Source: Lysobacter sp. ISL-50 (GTDB lineage: Bacteria; Pseudomonadota; Gammaproteobacteria; Xanthomonadales; Xanthomonadaceae). Taken from it: a DNA stretch of 40,473 nt. The number at the start of each line of letters is the position of its first letter. The first letter of the stretch is position 1. Of the stretch, positions 17,511 to 27,068 are shown piece by piece. A program made the position numbers and the translations under genes. Under the pieces are notes generated by a model that was given only the letters and a program-made list of their open reading frames with translations, was not told the origin of the DNA and did not search any database. The DNA lies in the NCBI RefSeq assembly GCF_018612875.1, contig NZ_JAGGRI010000036.1, positions 1 through 40,473 of the forward strand. Reading direction: 5' to 3'.

Positions 17511-17539
17511 TTGTCATCCAACGGCACAGTTTGCATACT
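17511..17539 (+). promoter_or_regulatory. Sigma-70-like promoter for the cold-shock gene
   Basis: TTGTCA (five of six to consensus), an exact 17-base spacer and CATACT (four of six) lie upstream of the csp gene. Initiation would be near 17546, giving a 5' leader of about 60 bases. Confidence 0.5.
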
Positions 17540-17608
17540 CGCACTGCGTCTCGCGCCACATCCGGCGACGACGCACGTCAACGCATCCAGCATGAGGTCA
17601 ATAAGGAT

Positions 17609-17815
17609 ATGCAGTACGGCACCGTGAAGTGGTTCAACGACGCCAAGGGCTTCGGTTTCATTTCTCCCGAAGATGGCAGCGCGGATGTATTCGTGCACTT
17701 CTCCGCGATCAACGCAAAAGGCTTCCGCAGTCTGCAAGAAGGCCAGCGCGTCAGCTATCAGCTGACCCAGGGTCCGAAGGGCGCTCAGGCGTCCGAGGTG
17801 GCTCCGGTGGTTTGA
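17609..17815 (+). CDS. Cold-shock protein (CspA family)
   Basis: This 68-residue single OB-fold protein carries both RNA-binding motifs: RNP1 as KGFGFI (13-18) and RNP2 as VFVHF (27-31). It opens with [10 protein letters not shown], the usual start of the family. It binds single-stranded RNA and DNA and acts as an RNA chaperone, either cold-induced or constitutive; the sequence does not say which. The ATG at 17609 has AAGGA five bases upstream. It is a single-gene unit with its own promoter and terminator. A longer open frame starting at 17531 is leader sequence. Confidence 0.95.
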   Translation: MQYGTVKWFNDAKGFGFISPEDGSADVFVHFSAINAKGFRSLQEGQRVSYQLTQGPKGAQASEVAPVV

Positions 17816-17867
17816 TTCGCGTTGCCCCTCGGGGCAATGTCTGGCCCGATCGTATCGGACAGTTTCC

Positions 17868-17900
17868 AAGGCCCTGCTTCGGCGGGGCCTTTCTTTTTTT
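17868..17900 (+). terminator. Intrinsic terminator after the cold-shock gene
   Basis: AAGGCCCTGCTTCGGCGGGG followed by CCTT forms a GC stem with a short loop and runs into TTCTTTTTTT. It lies 52 bases after the csp stop. Confidence 0.85.
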
Positions 17901-18034
17901 GTGGGGTCGCGGTTGCGACGCTCATGGCGTGGCGTGGTGGCGTGGCTGCAGGGTTGCACTAGTGAAGATTCGCGCGCTGCCGCGTGAACCTGCGGTTGAT
18001 GGGTATTTCCAGTTCTCGCCGCGAACCTCCACCC

Positions 18035-18145
18035 CGTCATTCCCGCGAACGCGGGAATCCAGTGACTTCAAACGTTCGCGCGCGAAAGGCCCTGGATGTT
18101 CGGCTCCGCCGAAGTAAAGCGGAGCCCGCGTTCGCGGGAATGACG
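18035..18145. repeat. Inverted repeat of the CGTCATTCCCGCGAACGCGGG type
   Basis: CGTCATTCCCGCGAACGCGG at 18035 is matched by its reverse complement ending at 18145 (CCGCGTTCGCGGGAATGACG). The arms are 21 bases; each arm is itself partly palindromic around GCGAACGC/GCGTTCGC. It lies in the 488-base gap between csp and aidB. Apart from the csp terminator, I see nothing else in that gap. Such elements are widespread in proteobacterial intergenic DNA. Confidence 0.85.
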
Positions 18146-18303
18146 AAGTGAAGGGGGCGCGCTGAAGCCTTGTTGTCTCGTACTTCGGTCCCACGCCATC
18201 GCCCGCGCACCCCCACAACCCCAAACCCGGCAAGCCCGCCCACCACACACCCACCTCATCCATTGCCACTAGAATCCAGCCATCCCAGCACGGAGAGCTG
18301 TAG

Positions 18304-19950
18304 ATGGACACGCTGCCCCCGTTCGCCACCCATCGGGTCGAGAACCAGCCGCCGCCGTTCGCGCCGCGCGATCTTTGGAACGACGACGCCGCGCTGCGCG
18401 ACGCGGTGCGGCGCGAAGGCGGCGACGATTTCGCCGGACAGCTCGCCGCCTACGGCGTCCTGGCCGGCGGCGACATCTACGCGCTCAGCTTCGACGCGCA
18501 TCGCGACAAGCCGCGCCTGCGCAGCCATGACGCCTACGGCCACCGTATCGACCTGGTCGAATTCCACCCCAACTACCACGCGATCATGCGCGCGGCGATC
18601 GAGCACGGCGTCGCTGGCCTGTCCTGGCATGATCCGCGCCCGGGCTCGCACGTCGCCCGCGCCGCGCTGAGCTATCTGCACCATCAGGTCGAGCCCGGCA
18701 CCAGTTGTCCGCTGACCATGACCCACGCCGCGGTGCCGGTGCTGCGGCACGCGCCCGCGCTGGGCGAGTGGATGCGCAAGGCCGCCGCGCCGCACTACGA
18801 CGGCCGCGATACCGGCAGCGGCGACAAGGCCGGCGTCACCCTCGGCATGGGCATGACCGAGAAACAGGGCGGCTCGGACGTGCGCGCGAACGAAACCGTG
18901 GCCACGCCGATCGGCGGGCCCGGCGGCGACGAGTACGAACTGGTCGGGCATAAATGGTTTTTCTCCGCGCCGATGTCGGACGGCTTCCTGGTGCTGGCGC
19001 AGGCCCCGGGCGGCCTGAGCTGTTTCCTGATGCCGCGCTGGCATCCGCACGGCGGCAAGAACGCGCTGCGGCTGATGCGGCTCAAGGACAAGCTGGGCGA
19101 CTGGTCCAACGCGTCGTCGGAAGTGGAATTCCAGGGCGCCTGGGCGCAGCGCATCGGTGAGGAAGGGCGGGGCGTGGCGACTATCATCGAGATGGTGATG
19201 CTGACCCGCCTGGACTGCATGCTCGGTTCGGCCGGCGAGATGCGCATGGCGCTGGCGCAGGCGCTGCATCACGCGCGCCATCGCCGCAGCTTCGGCAAGC
19301 CGCTGCTCGATCATGCGCTGATGCGCAACGTGATCACCGATCTGGCGATCGAATCGGAAGCCGCCATCGCCCTGGCGATCCGCGTCGCCGGCGCGATCGA
19401 CCGCGCCGGGCGCGACCCGCATGAGGCCGCGTTCGCGCGCATGGCCACCGCGATCGGCAAGTTCTGGATCTGCAAACGCGCGCCGGCCTTCGTCAACGAA
19501 GCGCAGGAATGCCTGGGCGGCGCCGGTTATGTCGAGGAATCGATCCTGCCGCGGCTGTACCGGCAAGCGCCGCTGAACTCGATCTGGGAAGGCAGCGGCA
19601 ACATCCAGTGCCTGGACGTGCTGCGCGCGCTCGCGCGCGAGCCCGAGGCCGGCCGCGCGCTGCTGACCGAACTCGAACGCGCGCGCGGCCGTCACGATGC
19701 GCTGGATGCGCGCATCGACGAACTCGCGCCGGCGCTGCGCGGACAGGCGCCGCCGCAGGAAGCGCAGATGCGCGGGTGGGTCGAACGCTTGGCGCTGGCG
19801 TTGCAGTCGGCGCTGTTGTTCGTTGCCGACAGTCCCAGCGCGGATGCGTTCTGCCGCAGCCGCCTCGGCGGCGCGCATGGACTGGGTTTTGGCACCTTGC
19901 CGGCCGATCTGGATTTCGAGGCCATCGTGCAACGCGGGCTGCCGGCATGA
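18304..19950 (+). CDS. aidB: AidB-type acyl-CoA dehydrogenase, alkylation response
   Basis: The 548-residue product aligns over its full length with E. coli AidB as I know it: NQPPPF near the start, RFxPxxH-like FHPNYHAIM, VEPGTSCPLTMTHAA, GMGMTEKQGGSDV, LVGHKWFFSAPMSD, RLKDKLGNxSNAS-like RLKDKLGDWSNASSEVEF, and NSIWEGSGNI near the FAD site. AidB is an FAD protein induced in the adaptive response to alkylation; it binds DNA and may protect it or inactivate alkylating agents. A GGAGAG lies just before the ATG. The stop overlaps the start of the next gene (ATGA), a coupling I do not know from E. coli. Confidence 0.94.
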   Translation: MDTLPPFATHRVENQPPPFAPRDLWNDDAALRDAVRREGGDDFAGQLAAYGVLAGGDIYALSFDAHRDKPRLRSHDAYGHRIDLVEFHPNYHAIMRAAIEHGVAGLSWHDPRPGSHVARAALSYLHHQVEPGTSCPLTMTHAAVPVLRHAPALGEWMRKAAAPHYDGRDTGSGDKAGVTLGMGMTEKQGGSDVRANETVATPIGGPGGDEYELVGHKWFFSAPMSDGFLVLAQAPGGLSCFLMPRWHPHGGKNALRLMRLKDKLGDWSNASSEVEFQGAWAQRIGEEGRGVATIIEMVMLTRLDCMLGSAGEMRMALAQALHHARHRRSFGKPLLDHALMRNVITDLAIESEAAIALAIRVAGAIDRAGRDPHEAAFARMATAIGKFWICKRAPAFVNEAQECLGGAGYVEESILPRLYRQAPLNSIWEGSGNIQCLDVLRALAREPEAGRALLTELERARGRHDALDARIDELAPALRGQAPPQEAQMRGWVERLALALQSALLFVADSPSADAFCRSRLGGAHGLGFGTLPADLDFEAIVQRGLPA

Positions 19951-20441
19951 AGGCATTGCGTCTGTGTCTGTTCGCCGCCGTCCTGGCGTGCGTGCCGGCG
20001 TGGGCACGCACGCCGCCGGCGATGGCGCCGGCGGCCGCGCGCGCCGACCGCATCCTCGTGGACAAGTCCGAGCGGCGCATGCAACTGCTGCGCAACAACA
20101 CGGTCATCCGCACCTATCCGATCCTGCTCGGCGACGCGCCGAACGGGCCCAAGGGTCAGCAGGGCGACGAACGCACGCCCGAAGGCGATTACCGCATCAG
20201 CGGACGCAATCCCAACAGCCGCTTTCATCTGTCGCTGCGGGTGTCGTACCCGGACGCAGCCGATCGCAAGCGCGCGCGCCTGCGCGGCGTCGATCCGGGC
20301 GGCGACATCATGATTCACGGCGGCACCCCGCCGGGCTATCGGCGCGACTGGACCGATGGTTGCATCGCGCTGACCAACGAGCAGATCGAGGAAGTGTGGA
20401 GCCTGGTGCCGAACGGGATTCCGATCCGGATCAATCCCTGA
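19947..20441 (+). CDS. L,D-transpeptidase family (YkuD domain) protein
   Basis: The product has 164 residues with a clear signal peptide (MKALRLCLFAAVLACVPAWA, likely cut after AWA). A single YkuD domain follows with His124 in IMIHGG and the catalytic Cys139 in DWTDGCIALTN. The strand TPEGDYRISGRNPNS precedes them, as in small YafK/ErfK-like members. Such enzymes form 3-3 crosslinks in peptidoglycan, attach lipoproteins or remove such links. There is no LysM or other wall-binding domain, so the exact role is open. The ATG lies within the aidB stop codon, so translation is coupled. Confidence 0.9.
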   Translation: MKALRLCLFAAVLACVPAWARTPPAMAPAAARADRILVDKSERRMQLLRNNTVIRTYPILLGDAPNGPKGQQGDERTPEGDYRISGRNPNSRFHLSLRVSYPDAADRKRARLRGVDPGGDIMIHGGTPPGYRRDWTDGCIALTNEQIEEVWSLVPNGIPIRINP

Positions 20442-20586
20442 GCGCTGGCCGACCGCGCGTCAAACACGTAGCCGCGCAGCGGTGTGTGAGGTTGCAAGCG
20501 TTGGCGACGGGTGGCGTGCCAATACTCGCGCTGTGGTTCGCGGGCCGGTTTTTCGTCGCTGGCGCATCGGCTCGATCCGTCCGCCG

Positions 20587-20814
20587 CTAGCGCAGCTTCT
20601 GCGCATACGCATCGCCGACGTGCTGGCTGATGTAGGCGCTCAGCCCGCGCCCGCGCTCGGCCAGTTCGAGCATGCGCGCGATCGTGTCGATGCCGGCGCT
20701 GTCGCTGGTGTACAGATAGACCGAGCCGTCGAGGAACTCGATCGCGATCGCATCCGGCCCGGGCAGATAGGCGCGCACGCCCGAGTCGCCGCTGAGGTTG
20801 AGGTATCGCTTCAT
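20587..20814 (-). CDS. Small conserved-looking protein, KTSC-like fold
   Basis: I read a 75-residue protein starting MKRYLNLSGDSGVRAYLPG and ending in HVGDAYAQKLR. The pattern (GVRAY, IAIEFLDGSVYLYT, a helix, then GLSAYI) resembles a diverged KTSC domain, a small alpha/beta domain of unknown function. It has no signal peptide, no membrane segment and no obvious active site. The start is unsure: an ATG at 20826 adds MPSK, and neither start has a strong ribosome site. It is convergent with the L,D-transpeptidase gene 145 bases away. I infer a cytoplasmic soluble protein; the function is unknown. Confidence 0.6.
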   Translation of the reverse strand: MKRYLNLSGDSGVRAYLPGPDAIAIEFLDGSVYLYTSDSAGIDTIARMLELAERGRGLSAYISQHVGDAYAQKLR

Positions 20815-20966
20815 CTTCGAAGGCATGTGTGAACCGGGAACCCGGCGGATTCTCGCGCCGCCGCGATACCGGCCGTCGCCTGTTCCGGCAAGGGTCATGC
20901 CACCGTAGTGCGGTTGGGTGTAAGGTCGGGTGAGGCGGCCATCCGGGCCGTCGCGGGAGGTGCACC

Positions 20967-21143
20967 ATGCGTGGTTCACGTAAATCCCAGGCGCTGGCGC
21001 TGGTGGCGTTGGCTGCGATTCCGCCGCCGGCGCACGGTTCGGATTTTTCCCTGGCGCTGTTCTGGCTGAGCCGCGGCGCGGGCTTGTTCGCGCTGTGCCT
21101 GCTCAGCGTGTGGCTGGTGAGCGAGTTCAAGCGCGCGGGTTGA
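20967..21143 (+). CDS. Possible 58-residue small membrane protein
   Basis: The ATG at 20967 has a strong GGGAGG six bases upstream. The product has a basic start (MRGSRKSQ), a first hydrophobic stretch (ALALVALAAIPPPAHG) that could be a signal peptide with a cut after AHG, and a second hydrophobic helix (LFALCLLSVWLVSEF) followed by KRAG. That is the layout of a small exported or membrane-anchored peptide. I do not recognise it. It is divergent from the KTSC-like gene. Because it is short, the ribosome site and the amphipathic layout are the main support. Confidence 0.45.
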   Translation: MRGSRKSQALALVALAAIPPPAHGSDFSLALFWLSRGAGLFALCLLSVWLVSEFKRAG

Positions 21144-21367
21144 AGCCGCGGCGACTTGCAGCGCGACGAGGTTCGCGAACGCCGCCAGCCCCGCAGGCAG
21201 CCGTCGTCCGCGCCGGTATCGACATCGGCGTGTCTTTGCCGATGCGGCGAGGGCGCATGCGCACGCACAACAGCGCAAACCCGATCCCATCGATTGCAAC
21301 CGCGCCGCGTTTGCGCTGAAGTGGCGCGTCCGCGGGCATGGGGTCGGCGGCGATTGGAGCCGTGCTT

Positions 21368-21835
21368 ATGTCCTCGCTGGAACACACGGCGGCGTGCCTG
21401 CGAATCTGGGGCGAAGAGCTGATTCCCGACGAACTCACCCACGCGCTCGGCGCGCAGCCATCGTTTTCGCATCTCAAGGGCGACACGATCGTGGTGAACG
21501 CTCGGACCGGTGCCGGACGGATCGCCAAGACCGGCGCCTGGCAGCTGACATTGGAAAAGCGCACCCCGGGCGATCTGGATGAGCAGATCGATGAGTTGTT
21601 TGCCCGGCTCAATCACGCTCCCGCGCTGTGGGCTTCATTGCAATCGCGTTTCGAGCTCGATTTGTACTGTGGTTTGTTCATGGACACCAGCAACGATTCC
21701 GCGGCGATTTCGCCACGCAATATGCGTCTGCTCGGCGAGCGCGGCATCGAGTTGCGGCTTGAGATCTATGACCCGACCCGTGAAGCCGCCGGCATCGGCA
21801 GGTTCCGTCGCGGTCGCTTGCAGTGGCGTCGCTGA
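21368..21835 (+). CDS. DUF4279 domain protein
   Basis: The product has 155 residues. It matches the DUF4279 pattern: TAACLRIWGEELIPDELTHA at the start, then a LGAQPS segment, HLKGD, a Trp in TGAWQLTLEK, DEQIDELFARL, and a final strand-rich part with IELRLEIYD. The family is common in bacteria, sometimes near toxin or immunity genes, but has no assigned role that I know. It seems soluble, with no signal peptide. The ATG at 21368 is preferred over 21338 because the family similarity starts directly after it. No terminator is apparent after the stop. Confidence 0.75.
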   Translation: MSSLEHTAACLRIWGEELIPDELTHALGAQPSFSHLKGDTIVVNARTGAGRIAKTGAWQLTLEKRTPGDLDEQIDELFARLNHAPALWASLQSRFELDLYCGLFMDTSNDSAAISPRNMRLLGERGIELRLEIYDPTREAAGIGRFRRGRLQWRR

Positions 21836-23369
<1,534 letters not shown>

Positions 23370-23411
23370 GTCCGGCACGCGGCGCCACTCGCGCGCGCAA
23401 TGCCGATGGTG

Positions 23412-23444
23412 CGAACGCCCCGCGAATGCGGGGCGTTCGTTTTT
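23412..23444 (+). terminator. Intrinsic terminator after alpha-lytic protease copy 1
   Basis: CGAACGCCCCGC, loop GAAT, GCGGGGCGTTCG, then TTTTT: a perfect 12-bp stem 42 bases after the stop. Confidence 0.9.
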
Positions 23445-23519
23445 GTCCGCTGCGCGCAGCGCAACGGACATCGAGAGAATGCGGCGGACATCGGCGGACA
23501 ACATCGCCGCCGATGTCTG

Positions 23520-23907
23520 GATCGGCGTTCGTGGTGTTCGCCTGGTTTGTTCGCGGCCGCAAAAAATAAAACGCGCCCATAGCACGAGTCGTTTACTCAC
23601 GATTTGCGCCTGATCGCACGCAATGCCTGCGGTGCGGTTTTCGCGCGATGCGGAAGCGTTCGCCGCCGGCGATGGCGCACGGCCTATCAGACTCGTCCGA
23701 ATCTTTTTTTTGCGTGGCGAGTGTCGCGTTCTGACCGTTGTGCAGACCGTTCGCCATCGCTCGAACAAACGCATGGGCCTGTATCAAGGAACTGCACGCC
23801 GTGGGCATCGTCATGTTCGAGATCGATCCCGGACAGCGGCCTTGCGCCATCGCGGCGAACAGGTCAGCGCGGCTGGCCCATCCATTCCATACAAGAAGGG
23901 GTTTTTC
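23520..23907 (+). promoter_or_regulatory. Leader of protease copy 2, duplicated before copy 3
   Basis: About 388 bases from GATCGGCGTTCG to the start codon reappear at 25264-25654 with substitutions and small gaps. Strongly conserved blocks include GAGTCGTTTACTC, TTTGCGCCTGATCGCACGCA, CCTATCAGACT, GGACAGCGGCCTTGCGCCAT and the ribosome site ACAAGAAGGGG. TCAGACTCGTCCGA at 23687-23700 is an imperfect form of the palindrome found in the copy-3 leader. I infer a shared promoter and regulator site; no -35/-10 pair is clear. Confidence 0.6.
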
Positions 23908-25137
23908 ATGTCCTTGTTTCAATCCGCTCCTCGCGCCCGCCGGCGCTCTTTGGTCCTCGCTCTGGCGTCGGTGGCTTCGCTCGCGTCCGGCGCCGTATTC
24001 GCGGCCGATTCGATCGACCCGCGCCTGCAACAGGCGATGCAGCGCGACCTGGGTATCTCCGCCAGGCAACTGCCGCAATACCTGAAAACCGAGAGCCTCT
24101 CGCTGCGGCAGGGCGCATCGGCCAAGCGTGCGCTGGGTTCGACCTTCGCCGGCAGCTGGATCGAACGCAAGGCCGACGGCAGCTTCAAGTTCGTGGTCGC
24201 CAGCTCGGGCACCGGCAAGGCGGCGCGCAGCCTCGGCGGCGCGGAAGTGCGCACCGTGCGCCATAGCCTGAGTCGCCTGGAAAGCACGATCGCCGCGCTG
24301 CGCAGGCTCGCGCTGTCGCGCGTGGCCGGCATCAGCAAGCCGCTGGGCGGCGTGAATTCGTGGTACATCGATCCGCTCACCAACTCGGTGGTGGTCAGCC
24401 ACGCGCCCGGCGCCGACGCCGACGCCGTCGATTTCGTAGCGTCCAGCGGCGCCGACGCCGCTACCGTGCGCTTCGAGACCGATGTGGGTTCGCCGCAGAC
24501 CTTCGATCTCGTGCGCGGTGGCATCGGGTACCACTGGCCGCTCGGCGAGGGGCGCGGCGTGTGCTCGGTCGGTTTTCCGGTGACCAAGGGTGAGGTCAAA
24601 GGCTTCGCCACCGCCGGCCACTGCGGCAGCGTCGCCCGAATGGTCTACATCGACGCCTTCCCGAACTCGCGTACCGTGCTGGGTGTCGTCATGGCGTCGG
24701 ATTTCCCCGGGACCGATATGGCCTGGGTGGCGCTCGACGACAAGCACCTGCCGGTCGGCCAAGTCACTCAATGGGCCAATGACAGCACGGTGGCGGTGAA
24801 AGGCAGCGTCGAGGCGGAGATGGGCGCTGTGGTATGCAGGTCGGGCCACGTCACGTTCTATAAATGCGGCATCATCCGCGCCAAGAACGTCGACTTAACG
24901 AGTATCGCCGGTGTCGTCACCGGTTTGACTCTAACCAACGCCTGCTCCGGCCGCGGCGATTCGGGCGGTCCCGTGATCACTGGCGCCGGGCAGGCCCAGG
25001 GCGTGAGTGCGGGCGGCACCCTCCCGACGACGAGCACCATGGACAACTGCTCGCTCCCGGTCGAACAGCGCAGGTCGTATTTCCAGCCACTGAATCCGCT
25101 TCTGAGAAAGTACGGCCTGAAGCTGATCACCAGCTGA
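23908..25137 (+). CDS. Alpha-lytic-protease paralogue, copy 2 (family S1E)
   Basis: The 409-residue prepro protease has a signal peptide ending near FAA (31-33), a pro region to about 199, and a mature part of about 210 residues. The triad is complete: His238 (TAGHCG), Asp270 (GTDMAW) and Ser352 (GRGDSGGP). Cysteine pairs 219-239, 310-320 and 346-381 are kept. The two pocket methionines of copy 1 are replaced by Ser347 and Ser367, and the residue after the second (Ser214 in chymotrypsin numbering) is Ala368. The pocket should therefore be larger or more polar. The loop between the N-terminal Gly-Gly and the first Cys is three residues longer. AGAAGGGG precedes the ATG. It has its own leader and terminator. 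Confidence 0.93.
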   Translation: MSLFQSAPRARRRSLVLALASVASLASGAVFAADSIDPRLQQAMQRDLGISARQLPQYLKTESLSLRQGASAKRALGSTFAGSWIERKADGSFKFVVASSGTGKAARSLGGAEVRTVRHSLSRLESTIAALRRLALSRVAGISKPLGGVNSWYIDPLTNSVVVSHAPGADADAVDFVASSGADAATVRFETDVGSPQTFDLVRGGIGYHWPLGEGRGVCSVGFPVTKGEVKGFATAGHCGSVARMVYIDAFPNSRTVLGVVMASDFPGTDMAWVALDDKHLPVGQVTQWANDSTVAVKGSVEAEMGAVVCRSGHVTFYKCGIIRAKNVDLTSIAGVVTGLTLTNACSGRGDSGGPVITGAGQAQGVSAGGTLPTTSTMDNCSLPVEQRRSYFQPLNPLLRKYGLKLITS

Positions 25138-25163
25138 GCGCGCCGCGCGATTTGAGCGATATC

Positions 25164-25190
25164 GACGCCCCGCAGCGCGGGGCGTCTTTT
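25164..25190 (+). terminator. Intrinsic terminator after protease copy 2
   Basis: GACGCCCCGC, loop AGC, GCGGGGCGTC, then TTTT. The core is the same as in the terminators after copies 1 and 3. Confidence 0.88.
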
Positions 25191-25263
25191 CCTGGCCGCG
25201 CGGGTCGCTGTCGAGTGCGTTCGGCCGCGGTGGAGCGGCAGGCGGAATCCCGTCTTCGATCTC

Positions 25264-25654
25264 GATCGGCGTTCGCGTCGTTCGTTTGGTTTTGTTCGCG
25301 GCCGCAAAAAAGCGCATGCGCCCGCGGCATGAGTCGTTTACTCGGGATTTGCGCCTGATCGCACGCAATGCATGCGGCGCGATTTGGGCGCGATGCGGAG
25401 GCGTTCGCCGTCGGCGACGGCGCGAGGCCTATCAGACTAGTCTGAATCTATTTTTTGCGTGATGCCTGTCGCGTTCTGTCTGCCGTGCGGAGCGTTCGCC
25501 ATCGCTTGAACAAACGCACGGGCCTGTATCAAAGAACTGCCCGCCGTGGGCATCGTCGTGTTCGATATCGATCCTGGACAGCGGCCTTGCGCCATCGCGG
25601 CGAACCGGCCAGCCCGGCTGGCCCATCCATTAAATACAAGAAGGGGGTTTTTTC
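25264..25654 (+). promoter_or_regulatory. Leader of protease copy 3 with a 14-bp palindrome
   Basis: This is the counterpart of the copy-2 leader, offset by about 1744 bases, which sets the length of the duplicated unit. It contains the perfect palindrome TCAGACTAGTCTGA at 25432-25445, a candidate operator; the equivalent site before copy 2 is imperfect. The ribosome site is AAGAAGGGGG. No convincing small reading frame is conserved between the two leaders. Confidence 0.6.
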
Positions 25655-26877
25655 ATGTCCTTGCGTCAATCCGTTCGTCGCGCCCGCCGGCGTTCTTTGG
25701 TCCTCGCCCTGGCGTCGGTGGCTTCGCTCGCGTCCGGCGCCGTATTCGCGGCCGATTCGATCGACCCGCGCCTGCAACTGGCGCTGCAGCGCGACCTGGG
25801 TATCTCCGCCAAGCAAGTGCCGCAATACCTGACGACCCAGAGCCTCTCGCTGCGGCAGGGCGCATCGGCCAAGCGCGCGCTGGGTTCGACCTTCGCCGGC
25901 AGTTGGATCGAGCGCAAGGCCGACGGCAGCTTCGGCTTCGTGGTCGCGACCTCGGGCACCGGCAAGGCCGCGCGCAGCCTCGGCGGCGTCGAAGTGCGCA
26001 ACGTGCGCCATAGTCTGGGCCAACTCGAGACTGCGTTCGCGGCGTTGGAATCGCAGGCGCGTTCGCGCGTGGCCGGCGTCAGCAAGCCGCTCGACGGCGT
26101 GCACTCCTGGCGCGTCGATCCGGCCACCAACTCGGTCGTGGTCAGCCTCGCTCCGGGCGCGACCGGGGAGGGCGTGGACTTCGTCGCGCTCAGCGGCGCC
26201 GACGCCGGCGCGGTGCGCTTCGAAACCGACGCGGGCACGCCGACGCTGCTGTCCGAGGTGATCGGCGGCGATCAGTACTACTGGGATGTCGGTGAAGGGT
26301 ACCGCCCGTGCTCGGTCGGTTTCTCGGTGACCAAGGGCGTGGTCAAAGGCTTCGTCACCGCCGGCCACTGCGGCAAACCCGGCCTGGCGTTGCTCACCGG
26401 CGACACCGCGGCCCCGGTGGCGTTGGGTACGGTCACCGCTTCGGACCATCCGGGTACCGACATGGCTTGGGTGACGGTCAATTCCGAGCACACCCTGCTC
26501 GGTCAGGTCAAGAACTACAGCGGCGGCCTGCTGCCGGTGAAGGGCAGCGTCGAAGCTCCGGTCGGCGCGGCGCTGTGCCGTTCGGGCCGTACCACCGGCT
26601 ACCATTGCGGCACCATCCGCGCCAAGAACGTCACGGTGAAGGTCGGCTTCGTCGACCGGATCAACGGGTTGACCGAAACCAACGTGTGCACCGGCCCCGG
26701 CGATTCGGGCGGTTCCTGGATCACCGCGGACGGCCAGGCCCAGGGCGTGACTTCCACTGGCTTGATACCGTTCGGAGCCCGGACAATTGCGCGGTGAAGG
26801 AAAGTTCGCGCAAGGCCTGGTTCCAGCCCTTGAATCCGATCCTGAGCCGGTACGGTCTGACCCTGGTGACCAACTGA
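25655..26877 (+). pseudogene. Alpha-lytic-protease paralogue, copy 3, frameshifted near the C-terminus
   Basis: The frame from the ATG at 25655 is open to 26797 (380 residues) and is very close to copy 2 in the signal and pro regions. The triad is present: His238, Asp269 and Ser351 (GPGDSGGS, with Pro where copies 1 and 2 have Arg). The pocket positions are Thr346 and Thr366. After GLIPFG (to about 26776) the frame runs out as ARTIAR-stop. The expected ending (SPDNCAVKESS, then FQPLNPILSRYGLTLVTN) continues one frame away to 26877. One lost base near 26775 explains this; restoring it gives about 407 residues. The broken form lacks the partner of Cys345 and the last strand and helix, so it is probably inactive. 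A sequencing error is a real alternative. Confidence 0.8.
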
Positions 26878-26923
26878 CCTGAGCGTTTCTCCGGCTGCGC
26901 GTTCGCGGCCGGAGTGCTTCGCG

Positions 26924-26950
26924 ACGCCCCGCCTTGCGCGGGGCGTTTTT
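26924..26950 (+). terminator. Intrinsic terminator after protease copy 3
   Basis: ACGCCCCGC, loop CTTGC, GCGGGGCGT, then TTTT. It lies 47 bases after the restored stop codon of copy 3, not the premature one. The rest of the gap to 27068 shows no gene. Confidence 0.88.
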
Positions 26951-27068
26951 ATTGGCGCTGGCAATGCGGGCGAGCCAATGATCCTGACGGCAAGTAAGCC
27001 GCCGGTTGTGTGGCGCCGCGTTTACCCGCGCCGACCAAGTCGGCCGGCGGTTTCGCCGACAGCGCTCC

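Noticed and set aside
25455-25654. Regulatory leader peptide before protease copies 2 and 3
   Set aside because: One frame (GIVMFEIDPGQRP in copy 2, GIVVFDIDPGQRP in copy 3) is open near the end of both leaders. Substitutions are not clearly biased to third positions, and upstream in the same frame copy 3 has a stop that copy 2 lacks.
25655-26797. Copy 3 as a naturally shorter functional protease
   Set aside because: The intact C-terminal sequence is present one frame away and the terminator matches the later stop, so a frameshift explains it better.
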